NCBI RefSeq assembly: GCF_029760895.1
Contig: NZ_CP121679.1
Span: 3,764,001-3,828,000, forward strand
From: Ancylobacter sp. WKF20
GTDB lineage: Bacteria; Pseudomonadota; Alphaproteobacteria; Rhizobiales; Xanthobacteraceae
Reading direction: 5' to 3'
DNA: 64,000 nt
The translations under genes were made by a program, and so were the position numbers. The notes under the pieces are model-generated. The model was not told the origin of the DNA, did no database searches, and saw only the letters and a program-made list of their open reading frames with translations. This document shows, piece after piece, positions 47,779 through 56,867 of this stretch (positions are counted from its first letter, which is position 1; each line of letters starts with the position of its first letter).

Positions 47779-49545
47779 TCAGTGGTTATCGCGCGGCACC
47801 GGCGAACCGGAGCGGCCGACGAGGAAATCGAAATCGGCGCCGCGGTCGGCCTGCAGCACATGGTCGATATAGAGGCGCTGATAGCCGCGCGTGGCGTGCG
47901 GCTCCGGCGCCACCCAGGCAGCGCGGCGGGCCTCCAGCTCGGCGGGCTCGACATGCAGATGCAGCGAGCGTGCGGGCACGTCGAGCGTGATGAGATCGCC
48001 GTTCTTCACCAGCGCCAGCGGGCCGCCCACCGTCGCCTCCGGGGCGACATGGAGCACGACCGTGCCATAGGCGGTGCCGGACATGCGGGCATCGGAGATG
48101 CGGATCATGTCGCGCACGCCCTCGCGCAGCAGCTTGGCCGGCAGCGGCATGTTGCCGACCTCGGCCATGCCCGGATAGCCCTTGGGCCCGCAATTCTTCA
48201 GCACCATGATGCAGGAGGCGTCGATGTCGAGCGCCTCGTCATTCACCGCATGGTGCATCTCCTCGACGCTCTCGAACACCACGGCGCGGCCGGTGTGGAC
48301 CATGAGGTGCGGGGAGGCGGCCGACGGCTTGATGACCGCGCCATCGGGGGCGAGGTTGCCCTTCAGGATGGCGATGCCGGCCTCGGCCTTGAAGGGCGCG
48401 TCGAAGGGGGTGATGACCTCGGGGTTCCAGGTCGGGGCGGTCGCGACATTGTCCCAGATGCTGCGCCCGTTCACCGTGCCGGCATCCCTGTTGAGCAGGC
48501 CCCGCTCGCCCAGCGTGCGCAGCACGGCGGGCAGGCCGCCGGCATAATAGAAGTCTTCCATCAGGAAGCGGCCCGACGGCATCAGGTCGACGATGCAGTG
48601 AATGTCGCGGCCGAGCTGGTCGAAATCGGCCAGCGTCAGGTCGATGCCGACCCGGCCGGCAAGCGCGAGCAGATGCACCACCGCATTGGTCGAGCCGCCA
48701 ATGGCGGCGAGCGCGCGGATGGCGTTCTCGAAGGCGGCGCGGGTCAGAATGTCGGAGGGCTTGAGATCCTCGTTCACCATCTCGACGATGCGCCGGCCGG
48801 AGAGGCGGGCCAAGAGGTTGCGGCGCGCATCCACGGCGGGGATGGCGGCGTTCTCCGGCAGGCTCATGCCGAGCGCCTCGACCATGGAGGCCATGGTGGA
48901 GGCCGTGCCCATGGTCATGCACGAGCCGGAGGAGCGGTTCATGCCCGCTTCCGCCTCATGGAACTGCTCCAGCGTCACCTCGCCGGCGCGCAGCTGCTCG
49001 CTCATCGAGATGATGTTGGTGCCCGAGCCGATGATCTGCCCGCGATAGACGCCGCGCAGCTGCGGCCCGCCGGAAACGCCGATGGCCGGCAGGTCGGCGG
49101 AGGCCGCGCCCATCAGCAGGGCCGGGGTGGTCTTGTCGCAGCCCATCAGCAGCACCACGCCGTCGAGCGGGTGGGCGCGGATCGCCTCTTCCACATCCAT
49201 CGAGGCGAGGTTGCGGAACAGCATGGCGGTGGGCCGCATCGTCACCTCGCCGAGTGAGGAGACGGGGAATTCCAGCGGGTAGCCGCCGGCATCCAGCACG
49301 CCGCGCCGCACATGCTCGGCAAGGTCGCGGAAATGGATGTTGCAGGGAGTGAGCTCGGACCAGGTGTTGCAGATGCCGATGACCGGGCGGCCGTCGAACC
49401 GGTCCTGCGGCTGGCCGGAATTCTTCAGGAAGGAGCGGTAATAAAAGCCCATCTTGTCCTGCCGGCCGAACCAGGCCTGGCTGCGCAAAGTCTTCGCGCC
49501 GGAAGCGGGCTTTTTCGTGGAGTTGTTGCTGCTGTCGTCGCTCAT
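47779..49545 (-). CDS. IlvD/Edd-family sugar-acid dehydratase (L-arabinonate dehydratase-like)
   Basis: 588 residues. The cluster-ligand regions are [29 protein letters not shown] and SSGSCMTMGTASTMASM, with GGSTNAVVHLLALAGRVGIDL and KNCGPKGYPGMAEVGNM. The opening LRSQAWFGRQDKMGFYYRSFLKN and SDARMSGTAYGTVVLHVAPEA match rhizobial L-arabinonate dehydratase by memory. A Ser/Asn/Lys-rich leader precedes the domain. It ends with the same RDNH C-terminus as the other dehydratase. It lies 11 bp after the GntR regulator gene. Confidence 0.88.
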   Translation of the reverse strand: MSDDSSNNSTKKPASGAKTLRSQAWFGRQDKMGFYYRSFLKNSGQPQDRFDGRPVIGICNTWSELTPCNIHFRDLAEHVRRGVLDAGGYPLEFPVSSLGEVTMRPTAMLFRNLASMDVEEAIRAHPLDGVVLLMGCDKTTPALLMGAASADLPAIGVSGGPQLRGVYRGQIIGSGTNIISMSEQLRAGEVTLEQFHEAEAGMNRSSGSCMTMGTASTMASMVEALGMSLPENAAIPAVDARRNLLARLSGRRIVEMVNEDLKPSDILTRAAFENAIRALAAIGGSTNAVVHLLALAGRVGIDLTLADFDQLGRDIHCIVDLMPSGRFLMEDFYYAGGLPAVLRTLGERGLLNRDAGTVNGRSIWDNVATAPTWNPEVITPFDAPFKAEAGIAILKGNLAPDGAVIKPSAASPHLMVHTGRAVVFESVEEMHHAVNDEALDIDASCIMVLKNCGPKGYPGMAEVGNMPLPAKLLREGVRDMIRISDARMSGTAYGTVVLHVAPEATVGGPLALVKNGDLITLDVPARSLHLHVEPAELEARRAAWVAPEPHATRGYQRLYIDHVLQADRGADFDFLVGRSGSPVPRDNH

Positions 49546-49556
49546 CGCGTCGTCCC

Positions 49557-50291
49557 TCAGCCCGCCGCGCCGTGGCGGCGCAGGCCGTTGAAAATCACAT
49601 TCATCATCGCGGCGGCGGCCGCCTCGCTGTCCTGATCGGCGATGGCCTCGACGATGCGCTCATGGGCGGCGACCGCGATGTCGTGCTCGCGGGCGCTGCC
49701 GGGAGCGGAGAGCACGAAGGAGGCGCGCAGCGCCGCCTCGATCACCGCGCCGATGGAGCGCATGAACGGGTTGCCGGAGGCGGTGGCGACGCCGACATGC
49801 AGGGTCAGATCGGCCTCGGCGAAGCCGTCCGAGGCGCCGGGCTCGGTCTTCATGCGCGAGACCGCCTGGCGCAGCACGTCGAGTTCTTCCTCGGTGCGGC
49901 GTTCGGCGGCCAGCGCCGCCGCGCGGGGTTCCACGGCCAGCCGGATTTCCGAGAGATCGCGCAGGAAGCGCTTGTCGATGCCGGCGTCGAGATGCCAGGC
50001 GAGCACGTCCGGGTCGAACATGTTCCATTCGGCGCGGCCGCGCACCACCGTGCCGACCCGCGCCTTGGTGGAGAGCAGCCCCTTGGCCACCAGCGTCTTC
50101 ACGCTTTCGCGCAGCACCGGGCGGGAGACGCCGAACAGCAGAGTGAGCTCCGCATCGCCCGGCAGCTTCGCGCCTTCGCCATACCGCCCGGCGATGATGT
50201 CGATGCCGATCGTGCGCGCCACTTCCGCATGGTTGGAATGGGCGCGACGGGCCGGAATGACGATGATCTGCGAGGCGTTCGGCGCGTTCAT
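49557..50291 (-). CDS. GntR/FadR-type regulator of the sugar operon
   Basis: 244 residues. The N-terminal winged helix is VARTIGIDIIAGRYGEGAKLPGDAELTLLFGVSRPVLRESVKTLVAKGLLSTKARVGTVV; the C-terminal all-helical FCD domain has the metal/ligand His and Asp pattern (DLTLHVGVATASGNPFM, AAHERIVEAI). Position as first gene of the sugar run, 11 bp before the first dehydratase, suggests it represses the operon and is relieved by a sugar acid, as for DgoR-type regulators. The inverted repeat AGTCA-N7-TGACT at 50512 upstream is a candidate operator. Confidence 0.85.
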   Translation of the reverse strand: MNAPNASQIIVIPARRAHSNHAEVARTIGIDIIAGRYGEGAKLPGDAELTLLFGVSRPVLRESVKTLVAKGLLSTKARVGTVVRGRAEWNMFDPDVLAWHLDAGIDKRFLRDLSEIRLAVEPRAAALAAERRTEEELDVLRQAVSRMKTEPGASDGFAEADLTLHVGVATASGNPFMRSIGAVIEAALRASFVLSAPGSAREHDIAVAAHERIVEAIADQDSEAAAAAMMNVIFNGLRRHGAAG

Positions 50292-50511
50292 GAGCAGGCT
50301 CGCATCGGGCGTTTCGCTTGGGGCGGGTTCGCTTGGGGCGAATTCAGGGAAGGGTACACCGCGTGGGGGCGGCGCCCCGGCGGCGGCGCGGTAATAGGGG
50401 GATGGCGGGGGCCGAGGGCCCGACTGGCGTTTCTCTCCTGCGACTGGCCGTCCTGCCTCTGATGGGCGGTTGCCGGCGGCGAATCTATGCCACAGCCCTT
50501 CCCGGCTGAAT

Positions 50512-50528
50512 AGTCATACTGTTTGACT
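50512..50528. promoter_or_regulatory. Inverted repeat AGTCA-N7-TGACT between gntR and the carbamoylase gene
   Basis: The 375-bp gap 50292-50666 between the divergent gntR and amidohydrolase genes holds no convincing gene. Its clearest structure is this perfect 5-bp dyad (50512-50516 and 50524-50528, spacer TACTGTT) in a locally AT-rich stretch. Length and spacing fit a GntR-family operator, most simply for autoregulation. Confidence 0.4.
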
Positions 50529-50666
50529 TTTCTAAAGCGGAATGTCGCGGGCCGGCTGGTATGAAAGCTGCCTGTCCGCGCCGCCCCTTCCGGCCCCACC
50601 CGTGCCAGCGCCTTGCGTGTAGGATCGGGGTGACCGGCGCAGTGCCCGCGTGATGAGCAGGAGACG

Positions 50667-51929
50667 ATGATGACCGCCCGGATGACCGCCTCAAGCAGCA
50701 ACTGGCGCACCGATGGCGCCCGCCTGTGGGACAGCCTGATGGCGATGGCTGAGATCGGTCCCGGCCTGCGCGGCGGCAATAACCGCCAGACCCTGACCGA
50801 TGCCGACCGCGAGGGGCGGCTCCTGTTCCAGCGCTGGTGCGAGGCCGAGGGGCTGACGCTCGGCATCGACGAAATGGGCACCATGTTCGCCCGGCGCGAC
50901 GGCACCGACCCGCAGGCGCTGCCGGTGATGCTCGGCTCGCATCTCGACACCCAGCCGACCGGCGGCAAGTTCGACGGGGTGCTCGGCGTGCTCGGCGCGC
51001 TGGAGGTGGTGCGCACGCTCAACGAGATGGGCATCCGCACCAAGCACCCGATCGAGGTGGTGAACTGGACCAATGAGGAGGGCTCGCGCTTCGCCCCCGC
51101 CATGGTCGCCTCCGCCGTCCATGCCGGGGTCATGACGCTCGCGGACGCCTATGCGTCCGAGGACGCGGCGGGGCTGACGCTCGGCGCCGAGCTGGAGCGC
51201 ATCGGCTTCAAGGGCGACGAGCCGGTCGGCACGCGCCGGGCGCACGCCTATTTCGAGCTGCATATCGAGCAGGGGCCGATCCTCGAGGCGGAAGGCCGCG
51301 ACATTGGCGTCGTCACCCATGGCCAGGGCACGCGCTGGCTGGAAATCACCCTCACCGGGCGTGACGCCCATACCGGCTCGACGCCGATGCCGCGCCGGCT
51401 CAATGCCGGGCTCGGGGCGGCGCGCATCACCGAGCTCGTCGACAAGGTGGCCTGGGCGCACGCGCCACTCGGCGTCGGCGCGGTGGGCCAGCTCAACCAC
51501 TTCCCGAACTCGCGCAACATCATCGCCGGCAAGGTGGTGTTCACCGTCGATATCCGGCACCCGGACCTCGCCGCGCTCGACGCCATGGCGGACGCGATCC
51601 GGGCGGGGGCGGAGCAGATCGCCGCCGATATGGGGCTCGGCATCTCCATCGCGGTGGTGAATTCCTTCGACCCGGTGCCGTTCGACGAGGTGCTGGTCGG
51701 GCGGGTGCGGGCGGCGGCGGAAAGCCTCGGCTACAGCCATCGCGACATCGTTTCCGGCGCCGGGCACGATGCCTGCTGGATGGCCAAGGTCGCCCCTTCC
51801 GCCATGATCTTCTGCCCCTGCGTCGACGGGCTCAGCCACAATGAGGACGAGACCATCACGCCGGAATGGGCCAAGGCCGGCGCCGACGTGCTGCTGCATG
51901 CGACGCTCGCGACCGCCGAAGTGGTCTGA
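50667..51929 (+). CDS. N-carbamoyl amino acid amidohydrolase / beta-ureidopropionase family (M20-type)
   Basis: 420 residues from ATG 50667 (AGGAG just upstream). The binuclear metal ligands are in LGSHLDTQPTGGKFDGVLG, NWTNEEGSRFAP, YFELHIEQGP and the C-terminal GLSHNEDE; SGAGHDACWMAKV is also typical. It hydrolyses N-carbamoyl-beta-alanine or N-carbamoyl amino acids to the free acid, CO2 and ammonia. The neighbour, a hydantoinase/dihydropyrimidinase, makes such N-carbamoyl products, so the two act in sequence. Confidence 0.88.
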   Translation: MMTARMTASSSNWRTDGARLWDSLMAMAEIGPGLRGGNNRQTLTDADREGRLLFQRWCEAEGLTLGIDEMGTMFARRDGTDPQALPVMLGSHLDTQPTGGKFDGVLGVLGALEVVRTLNEMGIRTKHPIEVVNWTNEEGSRFAPAMVASAVHAGVMTLADAYASEDAAGLTLGAELERIGFKGDEPVGTRRAHAYFELHIEQGPILEAEGRDIGVVTHGQGTRWLEITLTGRDAHTGSTPMPRRLNAGLGAARITELVDKVAWAHAPLGVGAVGQLNHFPNSRNIIAGKVVFTVDIRHPDLAALDAMADAIRAGAEQIAADMGLGISIAVVNSFDPVPFDEVLVGRVRAAAESLGYSHRDIVSGAGHDACWMAKVAPSAMIFCPCVDGLSHNEDETITPEWAKAGADVLLHATLATAEVV

Positions 51930-51956
51930 GCACGTGGTCTGAGGGAGGGACGCGCC

Positions 51957-53426
51957 ATGCCGAACGGACAATCCATCGTCATCAAGGGCGGCACCGTGGT
52001 GGCCGCCGACCGCTCCTATGAGGCGGACGTCATGATCGAGGGCGAGCGGATCGCCGCCATCGGCGAGAACCTCACCGGCGACACGGTGCTCGATGCCTCC
52101 GGCGCCTATGTCATGCCCGGCGGCATCGACCCGCACACGCATCTGGAAATGCCGTTCATGGGCACGACGGCGGCGGAGACCTGGGAGAGCGGCACGCGCG
52201 CGGCGGCGACCGGCGGCACGACGCTGGTGGTCGATTTCGTCATTCCCGATTCGGAGAACCTGATCGGCGCGCTCGACGCCTGGGAGGGCCGCGCCAGCCG
52301 GCAGGCGGCGATCGACTACTCCTTCCATATGTGCGTCACCGGCTGGTCGCAGCCGATCTTCGAGGCGATGGAGGCGGTGGTCGCGCGCGGCGTGAACAGC
52401 TTCAAGCACTTCATGGCCTATAAGGGCGCGCTGATGGTCGATGACGACCAGATGTTCGCCTCCTTCCAGCGCTGCGCCGCGCTCGGTGCGCTGCCGCTGG
52501 TCCATGCCGAGAATGGCGATATCGTCGCGGCGCTTCAGCAGAAGTACCTCGCTGAGGGCATTCGCGGCCCGGAGGCGCATGCCTATTCCCGCCCGCCGGA
52601 GGTGGAGGGCGAGGCGGTCAACCGCGCCATCATGATCGCCGATGCCGCCGGCGTGCCGCTCTATGTCGTGCATGTCTCCTGCGAGCAGGCGCATGAGGCG
52701 ATCCGCCGGGCCCGGCAGAAGGGGATGCGGGTCTATGGCGAGCCGCTGATCCAGCATCTGACGCTCGATGAGGCCGTCTATGCCAATCCCGACTGGGACT
52801 ATGCGGCGCAGCGGGTGATGTCCCCGCCCTTCCGCGACAAGGCGCATCAGGACAGCCTGTGGGCGGGGCTCTCGGCGGGCTCGCTGCAGGTGGTGGCGAC
52901 CGATCATTGCGCCTTCACCACGGCGCAGAAGCGCATGGGGCTGGATGATTTCACCCGCATTCCCAACGGCACGGGCGGGCTGGAGGACCGGATGCCGGTG
53001 CTGTGGACCCGTGGCGTCGAGACCGGGCGGCTCACGCCCAACGAGTTCGTCGCGGTGACCTCGACCAACATCGCCCGCATCCTCAACCTCTATCCGAGGA
53101 AGGGCGCGATTGTGCCCGGCGCCGATGCCGACCTCGTGGTGCTCGACCCCCGGGCCAGCAAGACCATCCGCGCGAGCGCGCAGGCCTCGATCATCGACTA
53201 CAACGTGTTCGAGGGGGTGGAGGTGCGCGGCCTGCCGCGCTTCACCCTGTCGCGCGGCGAGGTGGTGCATGCGCATGGCCGCAACGAGGCCCCGCGCCCC
53301 GGTCGCGGCCGCTTCGTCCCGCGCCCGGCCTTCCCGGCGGTGAACCAGGCGCTCTCCATCTGGAAGGCGCTGGTGGCGCCGCGCGCCGTGACGCGCGACC
53401 CCGCCCGCATGCCGATCGGGGTGTGA
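51957..53426 (+). CDS. hydA: Dihydropyrimidinase / D-hydantoinase
   Basis: 489 residues of the cyclic amidohydrolase superfamily. Metal-site parts are GGIDPHTHLEMPFMGT (two His), SFKHFMAYKGALMVDD (the carboxylated Lys), LVHAENGDIV, VVHVSCEQAH and VVATDHCAFTTAQK. It opens dihydrouracil or 5-substituted hydantoins to N-carbamoyl acids. It lies 27 bp after the amidohydrolase. Dihydropyrimidine dehydrogenase genes, expected in a full reductive pyrimidine operon, are not in the window. A GC hairpin follows at 53457-53478. Confidence 0.9.
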   Translation: MPNGQSIVIKGGTVVAADRSYEADVMIEGERIAAIGENLTGDTVLDASGAYVMPGGIDPHTHLEMPFMGTTAAETWESGTRAAATGGTTLVVDFVIPDSENLIGALDAWEGRASRQAAIDYSFHMCVTGWSQPIFEAMEAVVARGVNSFKHFMAYKGALMVDDDQMFASFQRCAALGALPLVHAENGDIVAALQQKYLAEGIRGPEAHAYSRPPEVEGEAVNRAIMIADAAGVPLYVVHVSCEQAHEAIRRARQKGMRVYGEPLIQHLTLDEAVYANPDWDYAAQRVMSPPFRDKAHQDSLWAGLSAGSLQVVATDHCAFTTAQKRMGLDDFTRIPNGTGGLEDRMPVLWTRGVETGRLTPNEFVAVTSTNIARILNLYPRKGAIVPGADADLVVLDPRASKTIRASAQASIIDYNVFEGVEVRGLPRFTLSRGEVVHAHGRNEAPRPGRGRFVPRPAFPAVNQALSIWKALVAPRAVTRDPARMPIGV

Positions 53427-53456
53427 GCCGGACAGGGGTGAATCTTATCCGGCTAA

Positions 53457-53478
53457 GGGGCGGGCGCTCACCCGCCCC
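53457..53478. terminator. GC stem-loop between convergent genes
   Basis: GGGGCGGG (53457-53464) pairs perfectly with CCCGCCCC (53471-53478) around a 6-nt loop, between the hydantoinase stop and the autotransporter stop. No T tract, so it may act as a weak two-way terminator or mRNA end protector. Confidence 0.45.
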
Positions 53479-53508
53479 CCTCGGAATTGCAGGATCAGAA
53501 CTTCCGGG

Positions 53509-56466
53509 TCAGAACTTCCAGGTCAGGCTGGCCTGAAGGGCGTTCAAGGTCACGCTGTCGGCGTACTGGCCGACATAGGACGCGCCGAGATGGAACTGCT
53601 CGCTGATCCTGAGATCCGCGCCGATTTCCACCAGAGCCGTGTTTTCCGCCAGCGGGATGCCGGCCACGGTGAAGCTCGCGCCGGGGGCGCTGATGAAGGT
53701 CATCTGCGCTTCCGGGGTGATGTCGCCAAAGGCATATTGCCAGGCGAGCGAGGCGTGCGGCTCCAGCACCATGCCGTTCGCCAGTTCCAGCCGCGTCGCG
53801 ACCCTGATGCCGAGCGTGGAATAGCCGACGCCGGTGGAGGTGGAATCGGCGGACAGGCCCGCCGTGGCGCCGGTTTCGGTGAAGGCATCGGTGCTCAGAT
53901 GCACATAGGCGAGGCCCGCAAAGGGCTCCAGCGCCAGCGTGCCGACGCCGAACCCATAGCCGACCTCGCCGAACACCTGCGCGGTGCCGCCGTCATAATC
54001 GGCGTTCGCCTGCTCGGCATAGCCGGGATAGGCGATGGTGCGCGAGGCGTCGATCTGGTTGAAGGCGTAGCTGGCGCCGAGGCGCAGCTTCCACGGCCCG
54101 GCGGTGGTGCCGGCATAGAGCGCCACCAGCACGCTGTCGACATCGGATGAGCTCGCCAGCGCGTCGGTATCGGCGCTGGACTGGCTGTAGCCGACCGCCG
54201 CGCCGAGGATCCAGTCGGTCACCTTCACATCCGCGCCGGTGATGAAGCCGCCGAGGCTGGCATCGACATCGGCGTTGCTGCTGCCGCCGTCATAATCGCT
54301 CCAGCCGCCAAAGGCCTGCGCCCACAGCGCCATGTCGTAGCTGGGGGCCGCAGCCGGGATCGCCTTTACCGGGAAGGGCACGGCGCTGGTCGCGAGCGGG
54401 GCAGTGGCGGGGGCGGCATAGGCCAGCGCCGGACCGCCGAAGCCGAGCGCGGCGGTCGGGCCGCTGGTGCCGGCATAGGCGCCCTGGCGCAGGCGCCCGA
54501 GCAGGGCGTTGCGGCTGTACAGGCTGTCGCCGATCAGCACGGTCTGCTCGCTGGCATAGGCCTCGCCCGACAGCGCGGCGAGCGCGCCGGGCAGTTCGGC
54601 GGCGGTGAGGTCGTAGAGCGGGCTGAAGGCTTCCGGCAGGGTGGTGAGCAGCCCGCCGGTCGTTGTGTTGATGATCCCGTCCAGCGCGGTGCCGACCGCC
54701 CGCTGGTTCGCCGTGGTGCCGAGGCCTTTGAGGTCGGCGGCGACATTCAGCGTGACGAGGTTGGTCGTCGTGGCGAGGCTCGCGGCGTAAAGGGCGGGCA
54801 GGCCCTGCGTGGTCAGCGTCTCGAAGCCGCCGGTGATCTCCTGCGTCGCCGTCAGCACGGTGTAGCTCGGGGCGATCTGGTCGGTCTGGAAGGTGGCGGA
54901 GAGCGTGCCGGCGAGGCGCGCCGTGCCGGTGATCTCGAAGGCGTCGGTGCGCGAATCCGTCACCCGCATCGCGTAGGTGCCCACGGAGGTCTGCACGAAG
55001 GTGCCGCGGAACAGATGGGTAATGGCCACGCCATCGCCGCTGACGCCGAACCAGCCGCTATTCTCGAAGCGCTTGGCATCGCCCGCCGTGGCGGCGAGGC
55101 GCCCGTCAATGATGCCGGTGTTGACGATCACGCTGCCATAGGCGTCCACGCCGGTGCGCAGCGCGTCGGCGGCGGCGGTGGTCTGCAGCGTGCCGTAATT
55201 GAGCAGCGTGCCATAGGCCCCGTGCATCTCCACCGCCGCGCCAGCAACGCCGCTGGCGGTTACGGTGCCGGTATTGGTGAGCACGCCATAGGTGTCGCCG
55301 CGAATGGCGACGCCGCCATTGCCGCTCACCGAGATGGTGCCGCTGTTGACGATGTCGTCACCGATGATGCCGGAGAGCACCGTGTCATTGTCGGTGCTCG
55401 AGGACACCGCGCCGGTGTTGCGGATCGGGTTGTACATGCCGGGAATGGTGGCGAGATAGCCGTGAATGCCGGTGGAATCGACATAGATGCCGACGACATT
55501 GTCGCCATAGGCCGAGTTTGACGAGACGACATTGCCGGGAATGTCGATCTCGTACCAGGTCTCGTTGCCGAGCGCGTCGACATGCAGAACCGCCGGATGC
55601 ACCACGCCGTCGGCGGTGACCCAGTTCACCACGAGATTGTACTCGCCCGAGCGCCCCGCGCCGGTGATGCCCTCGAAATGGGTAGCCACCGCGCCGGGGT
55701 GGTCATAGGTGACATAGGTGTCGGTGGTCAGGTCGTAGATATAGCCGTGCTCGGCGTGGAGCACGCCATCCACCAGCACCTCGCCATAGCCGCCGGCAAC
55801 CTTGTCGCCATAGACGCCATAGGCGGTGGTGCTCACCGCGCCGGGGATGGTGTGGGTGGTGTAGGTGCCGGTGTCGATCTCGTAGATGAAGGCTTTGCCG
55901 GTCGCGAGCCGCGTGTCGTAATTGCCGACCACAAGATTGCCGAAGGTGCTGTGGGCGATGGTGAACAGCGTGTCGGAACCCGGATAGACCAGCGTGGTGA
56001 TCTGCTGGCCGGGCGCGTTGGCGCCGTCATAGAGATAGCTGAGGTCATAGGGCGCGGAGGCCGAAGTCTGGTAGCTGCCGACCACGCGCAGCACACCGCC
56101 GGGATTGCCGAAGCTCGGCCCATAGGGCGAGGAGCCGATGGCGCCGGGGAAGTTGGCGCCGTTGCTGGTCGCTTCCGGCATGGCCGACCAGGTCTGCGTC
56201 GTCATGTTGTAATAGAGGCCGCCCGTCTCTGTCGAACCGGGGATAGTGTAGTTGCCGACGATATTGTCGCCGCGAATACCGGTGAGAAACGTGCCGTTAC
56301 TGCCGAAATCCAGTGTCTGGTAGATGGTGGGCAGTGGCGCGGCCTGCGCGCCCGGTGCGAAGGCCCCGATGCCGAGGCCGGCGGCCATGAGAGTTTGAAC
56401 ACGCACCCGCGCCGCGCCGCGCCGTGTTGACGCTGCGCCACGTCCTGTCGACCTAATTTTCATCAT
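53509..56466 (-). CDS. Autotransporter (type Va) outer-membrane protein
   Basis: About 985 residues from ATG 56466. An extended signal peptide ends near GAQAAPLP. Residues about 50-350 are repeats of about 50 residues with recurring GDNIVGNY / GNLVVGNY / GDKVAGGY / GDNVVGIY cores, like HAF-type extracellular beta repeats. Residues about 350-480 are shorter NSGT / NTGTVTAS / NYGTLQ beta-helix turns. The C-terminal 280 residues form the autotransporter barrel (WAQAFGGWSDYDGGSS ... ending ASLTWKF with a terminal Phe). The passenger is probably displayed on the cell surface; its ligand is unknown. Base use resembles its neighbours. Confidence 0.85.
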   Translation of the reverse strand: MMKIRSTGRGAASTRRGAARVRVQTLMAAGLGIGAFAPGAQAAPLPTIYQTLDFGSNGTFLTGIRGDNIVGNYTIPGSTETGGLYYNMTTQTWSAMPEATSNGANFPGAIGSSPYGPSFGNPGGVLRVVGSYQTSASAPYDLSYLYDGANAPGQQITTLVYPGSDTLFTIAHSTFGNLVVGNYDTRLATGKAFIYEIDTGTYTTHTIPGAVSTTAYGVYGDKVAGGYGEVLVDGVLHAEHGYIYDLTTDTYVTYDHPGAVATHFEGITGAGRSGEYNLVVNWVTADGVVHPAVLHVDALGNETWYEIDIPGNVVSSNSAYGDNVVGIYVDSTGIHGYLATIPGMYNPIRNTGAVSSSTDNDTVLSGIIGDDIVNSGTISVSGNGGVAIRGDTYGVLTNTGTVTASGVAGAAVEMHGAYGTLLNYGTLQTTAAADALRTGVDAYGSVIVNTGIIDGRLAATAGDAKRFENSGWFGVSGDGVAITHLFRGTFVQTSVGTYAMRVTDSRTDAFEITGTARLAGTLSATFQTDQIAPSYTVLTATQEITGGFETLTTQGLPALYAASLATTTNLVTLNVAADLKGLGTTANQRAVGTALDGIINTTTGGLLTTLPEAFSPLYDLTAAELPGALAALSGEAYASEQTVLIGDSLYSRNALLGRLRQGAYAGTSGPTAALGFGGPALAYAAPATAPLATSAVPFPVKAIPAAAPSYDMALWAQAFGGWSDYDGGSSNADVDASLGGFITGADVKVTDWILGAAVGYSQSSADTDALASSSDVDSVLVALYAGTTAGPWKLRLGASYAFNQIDASRTIAYPGYAEQANADYDGGTAQVFGEVGYGFGVGTLALEPFAGLAYVHLSTDAFTETGATAGLSADSTSTGVGYSTLGIRVATRLELANGMVLEPHASLAWQYAFGDITPEAQMTFISAPGASFTVAGIPLAENTALVEIGADLRISEQFHLGASYVGQYADSVTLNALQASLTWKF

Positions 56467-56701
56467 GTCCGCCCTGCCACCCCAATTCGGGTTCGGCAAC
56501 ACTATCTGTCGTTGGGACAATCAGCGATGGCTTTTTTAGGTTGCATCGCGGCAGGCCGTTTCGCACTGCGAAGCCGGCTCGTTTTCTGACCGGCCGCGTC
56601 GCGTGCGATGGCGAAAGACCGTAGCGCCCCAGGCAGGCCATCGTGTCGTCGACGCAGCGCGCGAGGCCGGGATGGCCACCCCTAAACCACTCTTTCTGCA
56701 C

Positions 56702-56732
56702 CTGACCTAAAGGAAATGCGCATTCAGGTCAG
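56702..56732. promoter_or_regulatory. Nested palindromes between autotransporter and fumC
   Basis: The 401-bp gap 56467-56867 between divergent genes holds no supported gene. It contains CTGACCT (56702-56708) and its exact inverse AGGTCAG (56726-56732), and inside them the 10-bp palindrome AATGCGCATT (56715-56724). This could be an operator or an mRNA hairpin for the fumC or autotransporter promoter. Confidence 0.4.
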
Positions 56733-56867
56733 CACTGCTTATTGTATCCAGCCTGGGTAAAGCTTCCCACTTCACGGTAGCGGGCCCCGCTATCGTCCGT
56801 GGTCCCGCCCGACCGGATGCCCCCATACCCACCCGCCGCGACATCTCCACCCCCGAGGATCCGCCCG

